A stretch of DNA of 64,000 nucleotides from Phoenix dactylifera (Eukaryota; Streptophyta; Magnoliopsida; Arecales; Arecaceae): contig NC_052394.1 in assembly GCF_009389715.1 (NCBI RefSeq), positions 22,694,899 through 22,758,898 on the forward strand. The letters run 5' to 3'. Both the position numbers and the translations under genes were made by a program. Shown here piece after piece: positions 13,201 to 23,954 of this stretch; position 1 is the stretch's first letter; every line of letters begins with the position of its first letter. The notes under the pieces were generated by a model. That model had not been told where the DNA came from, searched no databases, and saw only the letters and a program-made list of their open reading frames with translations.

Positions 13201-15740
13201 TTTGCTCATTTATCCTTTTCTTTGCTCTGATTGAATGAAGTTACAGTTCCTCTTTCTCTCAGTCTGGCCCATAGCAGTTCGAATTGGTTGGAACTGTATC
13301 CTCCTATTTTTTAGGCACTGGTGTGTCTCGTTCAAGATTTGACTTGAAAATGTGATCTATTGCTATTTGATTGCTGAGGGTTTTGAAACAAGTTTCTGAG
13401 ATCATGCTCCCTAGAAATCTAAAGAACTCATGCCGCTTACTGCAAGTAGCAGAATTAATTGTATCCGGTGTTCAGCTTTTTGAGTCTCATACAAGATGGT
13501 GGACAAAAGCTCATCCCACTTTTGAAAGGAGCAAAATCCAATTGGCAGACAATGCCAGTACAGCTAGGCAAAACTCATGGTTCAAACTGATAATTTGCAC
13601 CTAGATGAATCAATTTTCATTCCAGCAAGATAGGGTGGTTCTAAGAGAATGTCTTATATAAGATGTATATTTTTCAATATTCTGAATAAAGAACTGCTGA
13701 TTTTTTAATGACAGGAAACATGTATTGATCAGTAAACTATTAAATTCTAACTCATGTCGGAGATCAAGTCCTGAGAATGATCTGACTTGTCACTCTCATG
13801 ATTGATTGCCTTAAGATGTTCACTGCAGAGCTTCTAGTCTTAGGGATAAAACTGTGTAGATAAACATGCGAAGAGGTAACTAAGCTGCTTTACTGAGTAG
13901 ACTATGTAATCTTCATGTTTGTGCTTCCATCTGGATCAATATGCACTCTAAACTTTTAATTATATTTATTCTGCATTTATGGATTATCATTAGCTTTCCT
14001 AATTAATAGTTTATCCATGCTCTAAACTTCTGCAAGGAACAACATTTTTTAGGTAATCCTACCTCATTCCTTTTATGTCTTGTGATTCCATCATGCCACA
14101 TACCCCTGTGACGAACTCTACCTGATTCATTTTATGTTCCAGGTCCCACCCAAGCTTGTCATTTGGTTTGCTTGTGTTCCATCTGACTGCTCCTCATAAA
14201 CTGCTGTTGATTGCTGTGTGTTGCTTATGTTCATATGGTCTTAGGCTAGGATTAAGCCACAACATATCTGTACTATTTCTGGGATATCATCTCTTGCTTT
14301 ATACTTGTGCCAATTGTCAAAGGATGACGTACTATATTGAGTTCTTCTGAACTATCTTGTATCATTTTTCTGTCTCACAAACTTGTAAAAAGCTCTCATA
14401 CATATAAAGATGACCCAGGTTGGACATCTTGCTTTTGGATAAGTATAATACGATGGCTTGTTGATCGTGTTTAAAATGCAAACAGATGATGAGATCTTTG
14501 TGTTGATGTTTATCCCCAATTTTTCCTCAAGTGTTCATTCAGACAGATGAAATGCATCCAAACTATTGCACTATGTTCCTCAATTTCATGTGTATTTCAA
14601 GGGAATATACTTTTTTATTTTTTTACCTCTATAGCCCACCTGCTTTTGACTAGAGAAATCTCTTAGTACACCAATGATTCAGTGAAACCCGTACACAAGC
14701 ACCATAGATATTAGTTATACCACACTCTATTTAAATGTTTGCATTTCTATTATTGCAAAAAAGAAACTACAAAAAGAACTAAAGATCTTTCTTCTTCTAT
14801 TATAAAATAACTTTTGCCTGATCTTCTTCTTCTTCTTCTTCTTTTTTAATTATCCATTTCCACTTCTTTAGTTTAAATTTCACTTCTTTAATTTGACAAA
14901 TTTGACCAATATCTCATATCTTTCTTTCGCAACTTTCCTGTTCTTAGTCCAGAGACCATGTGAGACATCTATATTTTATATTTGAGTTGTAATTATTACT
15001 CAAGCCAGAGTTGTTCATGTATCAATTGCCTACATTTTCAGCTTGTTTTTGCTTTTAGATGTCAATGTTTTCTCTGACTTGTAGACTTGCTACTCAAACC
15101 TGACTTTCTTTGCATGGATTACAGCCAAAAAATGCTGTCCTTCTAGGCAGTGTCTTACCCTATCTTTGCCACCCGAAACACAGGGGAAACCTGTTGTCCT
15201 CAAATCCAAAGAAAAGGCTTGCAGCATATTTGTAATGGCAATGCAAACAGTTTGATTGTGGTATTCAAGGATTTAGGCATGCAGGTCTCATACAGCACTC
15301 TTTTCTTCTGGGAATATTTTGGTCCTTTGATTATCTACCCTATCTTCGACTACTTCCTGGTGTATAAATATTTTGGTTATAAGGGCAACTGCGTCGTTCA
15401 TCCAGTTCATACCTATGCCATGTACTATTGGTGTTTTCACTACTTCAAGCGTATCATGGAGACGTTCTTTGTCCACAGATTCAGCCATGCAACTTCACCT
15501 CTGTCCGATGTATTCAGGAACTGCGCCTAGTATAGACTTTTGGCTCATATATTGCGTACTATGTCAGCCACCCCTTCTATACACCTGTTAGTGACTTACA
15601 AATGAAGATTGGGTTTAATTTTCGGTTGATCTGCCAAGTTTCAAACTTTTATTGCCATCTCCTCTTGAGAAACCTTGGAAGCACTGATGGCAGTGATGGT
15701 TATCAAATTCGTCATGAATTTTTGTTCAACGTAGTGACTT

Positions 15741-15870
15741 GTGCAAATTACACAACAGAGATCTATCAATGGCTTGGTTTTAACATTGCTACATAGACTG
15801 TAGCAGGCTATGTGTTCCTTGTGGTGGCTGCCATCAGTGCAAATTACACAACAGAGATCTATCAATGGCT
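15741..15870 (+). repeat. Identical 34-bp direct repeats inside the ECR pseudogene
   Basis: The 34 bases at 15741-15774, coding for the [10 protein letters not shown] region, recur identically at 15837-15870, where they interrupt the expected VAALIMTNW segment. The second copy is therefore a templated insertion from the first, about 100 bp away. Confidence 0.9.
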
Positions 15871-16353
15871 CTCATTATGACAAACTGGGCCCTTGCGAAG
15901 AAGGTAAACAGAGATCTTTCTTTTTCTTTTTGGGGAAGGGGGGTGGGGGTGGGGTGGGGGATGGGGTGGGGTAATTCTCTTTGCTTCCAAGCATAATCGG
16001 GCCATCATAGCATTCTTTTATCCAGGTGCATCTCGTGTCTTTATTTGGTTGTTTGCTGCACTTACCCACCCTTTTCTCTCTAACCTTTTTTTCATATTCC
16101 CACGAACTAGATACTAGGCATTGCTTCTATATGGCCCATTATCATTTTCTTTAGTCTCTACATAAAGCAAAAAATATTTGCTTATTTTTAATCAGTTATT
16201 CTTCACTATTACTGATCAACCCAATAGCCAAGCGGCTGATGTATACTATTGCATTTGTTTCTTACCCACTTTTTTCTGCAGATATTTGATGGGAAAGAAG
16301 GACGGCCCAAATATCCTCAGCAATGGATGACACTTCATTTCTCTAATAAGTAA

Positions 16354-18823
16354 CAGTCCTCTTGGTTGGTTTCTCCGCTCTCAAGATCCTACCAGTCCAA
16401 GTGGAACCGTGTCTGCAGAATTTAAAAGATTGTTCTGCTGCAAACAACTGTATCTGTTTCAATCACCAAAAAAGTTAAATGAGCATAATTGCTTGTGGAG
16501 TGAATGGTATTCTGTTATGGTGTTTTCTGAAGTTCAGTTCATTGTTTTACTAATTTTATCCAAGGTACCTCTTCTCACTTTTTTTTATTGCAAAGTAATG
16601 TAGGTTCAACCAAATCCAGACACTAAGACATGGTCAGTCACAGGTCTCGTCAATTGCTTTAATCCTCTTAGTTTTTGTTTGCATGTTTTTTATGTTTCCT
16701 GGGACAACAATGAGCCTCAATCCCTCCCTAGTTGTGATTGCTTTTCCACTCTCTGAATCTTCTGCGGATATTGAAACGAGTATATCATCTACTTTAAAAC
16801 CTTCATGTCTTCCTGTCTTCCTGCCATGCAAATTTTTGTTTTACTTCCGAAAAACTGAAGGCTTTTCGATTCTCTTTATGGAGTGATCTTTTCCTCTTTT
16901 CTGGCTTACCTTGAATTCAGTGGAGCAATACTTCACATAGCATCCATAGTTTGATCAGAGCAACAAGAAGCGCCGGGTTTATCGGTTTTGAGATTTTGGA
17001 GGGCAGCTTCTTGTTGCCTTACATGATGGTGCCTTCTTGGCATGTAGGTAAAAGTTCTATTTTACTTCAGATTTGATTGGTGTACCTTTAGTTCTAAAAC
17101 CTATCTGCTCATGATACCACAGATTATTTATTCAGTATTGAGGTTTGATGTCCCCATTCACCACATCAGATTCAGCTGGCCAACTCTGTAGGGACAAGCT
17201 TTGAGGTTTATTTGGGGTCCACAAATGAATTTATTACTTTCAGCAAGCTTGTTTTGCGTAACCAAATAGACTGCTTCATTTGTTTTTATCTCCCATCTTT
17301 TCCCAGTAGTTGAGCAAATCCTAAAATAAAGGATCTGGTTCTAGGAACACTGAGACACCTTAAAACATAAAGCGTTACTGATCAAAATGTGCCCACTGTT
17401 AGTATTATTTTGCGTCCTGTCTGCAGAAGTTTCTCATCTGAAATTATTCATCGACCAAGTTACAGAAACAATTTGCATGATGGACCATTTAAAAGACAGA
17501 ATGATATGAAGAATAGAAATAATAAGTTTTATCCCGCCAATTGGGATCTTACTGTAACTATGTGAATCCTGGCTAAGCCATTTCTTCCATTCTAAATCTG
17601 TCATAGGAATTGAAATATTTTTTCTCATCGTATCTCACGTCTTCATTTCTCTCCCTCATCACCTCTCCTCTGAAGTTCCCATCCAGTATAAATAAGTGTG
17701 ATTTTTGTATGAAATTATGTTAAGATTTGACATTAGTAATTGATTTACATTTCAATACTTGATGCGTGGATGGTCGAAGCAGGTGATGCGTCGCTACCTT
17801 CCTACGTAAACTTGCTTCATATCTTACTCGAGATATGGTTTCCAAGACAAATTTCTTATGCTGTGACCTTTCATTTCCAGCTTGGAGAACTCTATACTAA
17901 CCGAGGCATCATGCATCATTTATTCCCCCTTTGAGGGATTCCGTGATTCTGGAAGCTAAAAAGAAGTACCCTCGATCCCCAAACAACACTATTAAAAGAA
18001 GAAAACAAAAGCAAATGCCCATATCAAATCCATAATTTGGTAAAGCAGAGAGCAGTGTTCCCATCCAAGTCTACAAATGATTCCTTTTCTTCTCCTTTCA
18101 GTCGTACCACATTCGCATATCATGACATTGTTTTCACCAAAACATCTAAAGTAGTAACTAACCTATTCAAAAGGCTAAGATGCCAACTTTTCCTTTCGTG
18201 AATATGAAGCTAAAATTTTTGTGAGCTTGCACTCAATTTACCCTATTTGAATCGCTTAGAAATCCATTTACCAATAAGCCTTCTTCTTCTTTTAAGCAAA
18301 AAAAATAAGCCTTCTTCTACTCTAACTTGGTACAAGGGAATCCATGAAATAGCAAGAAAAGAAAAGCCAAGCATCCGCTCACTTTAGACCACAGTCCATC
18401 CAATTCAATACACAAAAGAAGAGCAAAGACGCAGGAAAAAAAAATAAAGAGAGAGAAAAGAAAAGAGAAATATCTCTAATGAGAGACGCATATAAGCTTC
18501 ATGACAAGGAAAGAACACCTTGTGCACTGGAGTAGATAATTATCGCACACACTTTCCTTGGTTGCTGCTCTCCCTCACCTTCAAAAGCTATTATTTCGCC
18601 TCCTCTTGGGCTTCTCCACCTCGAGAAAGCCAAATAGAACTTCAAAAAAAAAAAAGAAAAAGGAAAATTCTTGTATGAACTCAAGTGGATTTGAAGGATC
18701 CTGAAAACCATAATCACATATCATCGCAAATGTAACAAAAAAGTTAAAAATCATGTATTTTTATAATATATATTATTATATTATATTTATATATAAATAG
18801 GTTATGGATGCACCATAGCATCA
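16354..18823. other. Intergenic, no gene recognised
   Basis: AT-rich sequence between the ECR pseudogene and the minus-strand CDK inhibitor. Short open frames have no recognisable domain. A run of A/T dinucleotides near 18765-18800 lies just beyond the stop codon of the CDK inhibitor gene and may be part of its 3' UTR. Confidence 0.5.
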
Positions 18824-19414
18824 TTAAGCATTGGTAGCTTCTCCCCTAGCCTTCTTGGTCCTTGGGGCAGCATCATCAAGCTCTGCACTCCAGAAAGAGC
18901 CAATCTCGCCCTCTATATCATCAACCCGTCGTCGAGCCTGATCGGCCCTTACCTTCCTCTTCATGTACAGCAAATGCGCGGGCTTCTTCGGGGCCGGCGG
19001 GCACACACGAGCCTCCGGAATTCTATGCCTCGGAGAGGTAGGCGTGTGATAACCATCATCATCACCATCATCACCAACATCCTTACCTCGATCCATCTCT
19101 TTCTCTTCTTTCACTCCAACCTCCACAGAGTTACCACTTCCATCTTTCTTCTTCTCTTCTTTCTCATCTTCGACTCCAACCTGCTCAGAGGAACAAGAGG
19201 AAGAGGAGGAAGGAGGAAGAAGGACGGGGCTGCTCTCTTCTCCTTCGGCTTCCGTTGTTCCTTCTCTCCTGCTAGCATCTTTGTCTGCTTCTAGAGATGG
19301 AACCTGAGAGGTTGGTGTGGAGTCTATTTGGAGGGGATTGGAGTCCTTCTCGGATGCACATAACTGTGCAGTAGACATGCTTAGAGAGAAAGACTGACCA
19401 AACTCGGAGTACAT
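18824..19414 (-). CDS. SIAMESE-related (SMR) cyclin-dependent kinase inhibitor
   Basis: This is a single-exon frame of 196 residues from the ATG at 19412-19414; an internal ATG at 19376-19378 would give 184. An upstream in-frame ATG at 19591 would add a hydrophobic, Ser/Leu-rich stretch that looks like translated leader, so I do not use it. The middle is very acidic and Lys-rich (EDEKEEKKKDG, GDDGDDDG). The two SMR hallmarks are HTPTSPRHRIP (residues 123-133) and the cyclin-binding-type motif CPPAPKKP (138-145). They are followed by a basic segment and a short EIGSFWSAELDD motif near the C-terminus. SMR proteins bind CDK-cyclin complexes in the nucleus, block mitosis and promote endoreduplication, often under stress. 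At about 190 residues it is long for the family, mainly because of the acidic linker. Confidence 0.8.
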   Translation of the reverse strand: MYSEFGQSFSLSMSTAQLCASEKDSNPLQIDSTPTSQVPSLEADKDASRREGTTEAEGEESSPVLLPPSSSSSCSSEQVGVEDEKEEKKKDGSGNSVEVGVKEEKEMDRGKDVGDDGDDDGYHTPTSPRHRIPEARVCPPAPKKPAHLLYMKRKVRADQARRRVDDIEGEIGSFWSAELDDAAPRTKKARGEATNA

Positions 19415-19608
19415 GGAGAGATAATAGAACTGGAAGAAAGGGGAGAGAGAGAGAGGTGAGAGCTGCTCAAATAAGGAAACAAAGAAGATAAGAGTTAAAA
19501 AGAGCGGCCACAAGGCACAAGCACACAGAGGAAGCGACAAGTGAAGAACAGTAAGAAGAAGACAGGCAGAAAAGCTTGCCAGTTGCCACACCCACCTACA
19601 AGTTTGTC

Positions 19609-19647
19609 ATCCTCCTCCTCCTCCTCCTCTCTCTCTCTCTCTCTCTT
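19609..19647. repeat. (TCC)n then (TC)n microsatellite
   Basis: A TCC trinucleotide run passes into a TC dinucleotide run. It lies about 200 bp upstream of the SMR start codon, so it reads as GA-rich sequence in the SMR promoter or leader. Confidence 0.8.
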
Positions 19648-21446
19648 CTGCCTCTCTGTGGGTATATGGTGTTATAATAGTGGGAGCACAGAAGGAGATG
19701 AGGTGGCTTTACGGGGCTCTATTCTCTGGCGGTTTGCGTTGGGCTCTTTAATGCTTCGAGGGGCCGAGAGGTCGCAGGGGAAACGGTTATATTAGTTCAA
19801 AAGACTCGCTCTTTGGGATAAGCTTACCCGCGGGGGACTGTTTGGCTTTAGACCGAGTTTTTTTTTTTTTTTGGCCCCCTAATAAAATGGAGGCTTCCTG
19901 TTATATATGTAATGGAATTCAAGTAAAAATTGTCATCTATTTTTTATTCCATTATAATGATCATCATGTCGTAATGTTATTGTTCACTTCAATGAAATGA
20001 TAATTTTAAACTTAAATAAATATTTTTCATAAATATAATTTTATTTGATAATACTGCAATCTTTTTTATTCGGCAAACATAGATCAATACAATGCTGGTA
20101 ATTTGTTTCTGGATGTTCCTCGTTTAAGTATATGGGATCGAAGTAATTTTGTTATTTTTAATTTCTGTTAAAAAAAATGCTTTATTTTCTCTTTATTCTA
20201 TGGTGTTGGGTCCTTTTCTTGCTATGATCGGTGCTGGTGAAATTGATGGATGTTGGTAGATTTTGGCAGATGGATGTGGGGAAGAGAGATAGATAGAGAG
20301 AGAGAGCATTGGATCCTTCGCCGTAGGAGAAGGATTTCCGAAAGCACTGGCTTAAACCTTTGGCTTTTTTTGGTTCGTCTTGTGATCTCCGATGAATTGA
20401 TGCACGTGCTTTGCCTCTGACGGACCGTATCCTGCTCGAGCTTTTGTGTCAAAGACTCGACCTTTTGTGCCCATAACAGTTGGTGAGGACATTATGTATG
20501 TATGTATGTATGTATATGTCTATATGTGTGATTGTGATGGCCCTAGGAGCCAATTGGCATGCTCCAACACCTCTATTTCTTGGCACTTTATCTACACCTG
20601 GTTTGCATGATGGATGTTCCATTATATATTGCGAATCTTAATAGTTAGCATGTGATATACACCAAGTGTTGCATCCAACTATTGCCATCAAAATGACAAA
20701 GTTGGAATTTAACAAGTCTCTATCCTGGTGTTAAGTTCCACAACCACCTTTAATGAGTTTGGGTGTTGCTTTCAAGCTTGGGTAAAGCCTCTTGGAGCTA
20801 GTAAAGTTTCATAGACAGGGAAATTTTACCAGATAACAATTGAACCAAAGCAGATAAATCCTAGCGTCATTGCTCACTGGAAAGGCACTTATTAATTTGT
20901 TGAATGTAGTTTGGAAGGAAATTGGAAAAATGAAATAGGCATCAAGACCATGGGAGGACATGGTCAATTAGTATAAAAGCCTTTTCGGCTCACACCATTA
21001 GCAATGCAAGGACCACAAATCACTTTGACATGATAATTATGGTGGTGAATTACATGAACAAGAAACTACACCAGCAAAATCAATAATTTTCCCCCAGTAA
21101 ATTAACTATTGGATGAGGTGATAAAATTAGATGCCTCAGGAGTCAGGGGTACTGGTGTTTCTAAATTGAGTTGCTAGGGGGACCAATCTTCCATGAGGTT
21201 GCATGGTTTTCATCACTACTAAGATAGTGATTGCTTGCAACTTTAAAGCAGAACAGAGAGAACAACTTCCCCACACAAACCCCAACATTTCACACTTTGA
21301 TGACATCATTACAACTCATGCCTTCCTCGTTCCTTCATCATTTTGCCCCCAGCTTAAGCATCATCATCTCGATGCCTAGCAATCATCCCTTTGCAGTTCC
21401 AGTAGCCCCTCCACATCCATCCCCACCAAGACACTTTAACTCTTGA
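19648..21446. other. Upstream region of the SMR gene and intergenic DNA
   Basis: This holds the probable SMR promoter and AT-rich intergenic sequence, with a short TATG microsatellite near 20493-20516. No gene is recognised. Confidence 0.5.
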
Positions 21447-22449
21447 AATTATTTATTTAACTCCCCCACCCACCCGGGCCCCTCTGCAATCCGGCTCTAG
21501 AGAATTATAAGACACTTCCATTTTTTCAAGAGTAAATGGTAGGTCTCTCCTAAGGTATGTTCTTATAGGACACAATCATAGATCAAGTGGTCTTGGTGGG
21601 CTTCAATTCAAAAGTCATCCGACAACTTATATATATATAGAGTTCTTTCTCGGCATTTCTTGGCACACAGCCTTTATTTTTCTTTCCTACATGCCTTCAA
21701 GTAGCATTCTAACATTCTTTGATAGAATGAAGGACGAATACAAATATTAAAGAAGCATTCTTTTCTTTTCTTTTCTTTTTTTTGACAAAACCAGTGGGAT
21801 ATTTTTTAGCAGCAGGAGGCTTGTCGACAAACCTGCAGTCTATACTCCTAGTCCAATTTCACAGCTTGATATATATAGGGTGCTTTAGGGGGGTAAATTA
21901 GTGGGCAAACAGGAGGAATTCATAAAGATATCAATTACCCATGTCAAGGATATATTCAGATAACACGATGTTAATATTCACATCATGAGCATTTCGGACT
22001 TTGTGGAATTCTGTATCTTTTCGTTCATAATTCTACTTTTAAACTTCAAAACTAATTTGAGGTTTGTAAAGGGGATAATACCATCCCGTGTGTGAAGAAA
22101 CCATGTCCGTTTTCCTAAGTTGTTATGCAGATTAATTAGAAACTCTATCTTGTCCATCGCTGACAATTTATAAAATCCTTAGCCATTCATCAACAAGGAA
22201 CAGAATATCACTCAAATTTTGCAAGCACCCAACATCTTCTCTTCTTTAAAGACAACCATCATCCCTAGCTTTAATGTAGCAAATAAACCCTTTCAAAATC
22301 TTAAAATTCTAAATATATTGCATCAAAATCATTAATCTTGCTACAGTAATTAACCAAATTGCAGATGGCACTAGACCTTAGAACCCTAATTAATGATATA
22401 AACCAGAAAAGGATACTTGAGTATAAAGATTCAAAATTTGAGGTCAAGT

Positions 22450-23635
22450 ACCATAGTCCAAAACATATATATTTGACCGGCTCACGTTAGCGCCAATTTG
22501 TCCACAACACGAGTGATCAAATAACACTTAAAAAAATCCGTGAAGCATCAAAATTCTAACATTTCAAGAAAACCAAATCCAACTCACCATAAAAATAGAA
22601 AAAATCTAAAAAAATGATATTTTCGAAATATATATATTTGACTGGTTCCCATTAGTGCCAATTTGTCCACGACATGAGTGACCAAATAACACTTAAAAAA
22701 AATCCGCGAAGCATCAAAATCCTAGCATTTCAAGTAAACCAAACCCTACTCACCATAAAATAGAAAAAAAATCTAAGAAAAATGATATTTTCGAAACATA
22801 TATGTTTGACCGGTTCACATTAGCGCCAATTTGCCCACGCCACGATGACCAAATAACACTTAAAAAAAATCCGTGAAGCATCAAAATCCTAGTATTTCAA
22901 GAAAATCAAACCTTACTCACCATAAAATAGAAAAAAAAAATCTAAGAAAACTGATATTTTCGAAACATATATGTTTGACCGGTTCACATTAGCGCCAATT
23001 TGTCCACGATACGTGACCAAATAATGCTTAAAAAAATCCGTGAAGCATCAAAATCCTAACATTTCAAGAAAACCAAACCCTACTCACCATAAAATAGAAA
23101 AAAAATCTAAGAAAAATGATATTTTTGAAACATATATGTTTGACCGGTTCACATTAGCGCCAATTTGTCCACGACACGATGACCAAATAACACTTAAAAA
23201 AAATCCGTGAAGCATCAAAATCCTAGCATTTCAAGAAAACCAAACCCAACTCACCATAAAAATAGAAAAAAATCTAAAAAAAATAATTTTCAAAATATAT
23301 ATATTTGTCTGATTTGTATTAGCGCCAATTTGTCCACCACACAAGTGACAAAATAATATTTAAAAAAAAAAATCCGTGAAGCATCAAAATCCTAATATTT
23401 CAAGAAAACCAAAACCAACTCACTAAAAATAGAAAAAAAATCTAAAAATAATAATTTTTGAAATATATATATTTGACCGGTTCATATTAGCGCCAATTTG
23501 TCCACCACACAAGTGACCAAATAATATTTTAAAAAAAATTCGTGAAGCATCAAAATTCTAGCATTTCAACAAAATTAAACCGTGTAAAATAGAAAAAAAA
23601 TCCAAGAAAAATAATATTTTGCGCAAATGGGCGCC
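22450..23635. repeat. Array of seven ~166-bp monomers, 3' of U3 gene
   Basis: A core AGCGCCAATTTGTCCA motif recurs near 22490, 22655, 22823, 22992, 23157, 23322 and 23490, giving periods of 165-169 bp. Each monomer also has an AAATCCGTGAAGCATCAAAA block and an A-rich block. The array stops about 40 bp before the 3' end of the U3 gene. No coding frame runs through it. The function is unknown. Confidence 0.92.
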
Positions 23636-23665
23636 TTGATTTGCTTGCCTAAGAGAGGTTAGGCC

Positions 23666-23672
23666 AAAAAAA
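23666..23672 (-). terminator. Pol III-type T-run terminator of U3 gene, unit 1
   Basis: Seven T residues on the minus strand lie four bases beyond the U3 3' end (ACCCA). This is as expected for plant U3, which is made by RNA polymerase III. Confidence 0.75.
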
Positions 23673-23675
23673 TTA

Positions 23676-23889
23676 TGGGTCTGTCAGACAACCTCGGGAC
23701 CACCCCATCCCCTGAGAACAAGAGATAGGAACGATCCTCGACAGTACCGATCCCAAGAGATCGTCACCGCTAATCACGCTCTAATCCCAAGGTTACGTGT
23801 CATCTACCAGACAGAGTTGCCCGTCAACTTAGCAATCAAGAATACGGTTGTACGAACCTATAGAACAGATCCCGTTCAAGTAAGGTCGT
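23676..23889 (-). ncRNA. U3 small nucleolar RNA, unit 1 copy
   Basis: On the minus strand the 214-nt sequence starts ACGACCTTACTTGAAC and ends TCTGACAGACCCA, matching plant U3 as I recall it. The box A region GATCTGTTCTATAGG pairs with pre-18S rRNA. A GATGAC C'-like box, box B-like GTACTGTCGAGGATCG, box C within GGGGATGGGGTGGTC and box D GTCTGACAGA follow in order. U3 guides early cleavages of pre-rRNA in the nucleolus with fibrillarin, Nop56/58 and U3-55K. The length and both ends are complete, and the promoter and terminator are present. It has GGGATC where the unit 2 copy has the more usual AGGATC just before box A. Confidence 0.93.
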
Positions 23890-23919
23890 GCCGCAAAGCG
23901 TCGAGAATCGCTAATTAAG

Positions 23920-23954
23920 TTAAATATTATTTATTCTTCTAATCGATGTGGGAC
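23920..23954 (-). promoter_or_regulatory. USE plus TATA-like promoter of U3 gene, unit 1
   Basis: The upstream sequence element GTCCCACATCG lies at 23944-23954 on the minus strand and a TATTTAA TATA-like box at 23920-23926, 31 bp before the U3 5' end. The centre-to-centre spacing of about 26 bp is the short spacing known for pol III snRNA-type genes in plants; pol II genes have about one helical turn more. Confidence 0.85.

Larger units (their letters stand above)
12072..16353 (+). pseudogene. Very-long-chain enoyl-CoA reductase (ECR/CER10/TSC13) pseudogene
   Basis: The four-exon layout expected of plant ECR is kept: 12072-12140 (MKVTVVSRSGRQVIKGMIEL), 12417-12456 (ATVSDLQDAIHAR), 15125-15903 (large exon) and 16282-16353 (IFDGKEGRPKYP). 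ECR does the last step of very-long-chain fatty acid elongation in the ER. The reading frame is broken many times. In the large exon a frameshift falls between VVLKSKE and [13 protein letters not shown] follows VFRNCA where YYW is expected, and another frame change follows within about 20 codons. A TAG replaces the Gln after NIAT. A 34-bp internal repeat and a small loss lie near TNWALAK. The C-terminus reads QQWMTLHFS instead of RRWVILPPFL. Introns with splice sites are retained, so this is a duplicated, not a retrotransposed, copy. A functional ECR should exist elsewhere in the genome. Confidence 0.88.

Noticed and set aside
19415-19591. N-terminal extension of the SMR protein with a hydrophobic start
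   Set aside because: It would give a signal-like Leu/Ser-rich stretch at odds with a nuclear CDK inhibitor. Downstream ATGs fit the family better.
21978-22166. 62-codon minus-strand frame conserved in both duplication units (again at 33304-33492)
   Set aside because: Conservation is explained by the recent duplication. No domain or splice context supports a gene.
22450-23635. CRISPR-like array
   Set aside because: The monomers are contiguous ~166-bp tandem repeats in a plant genome, without short repeats and unique spacers.
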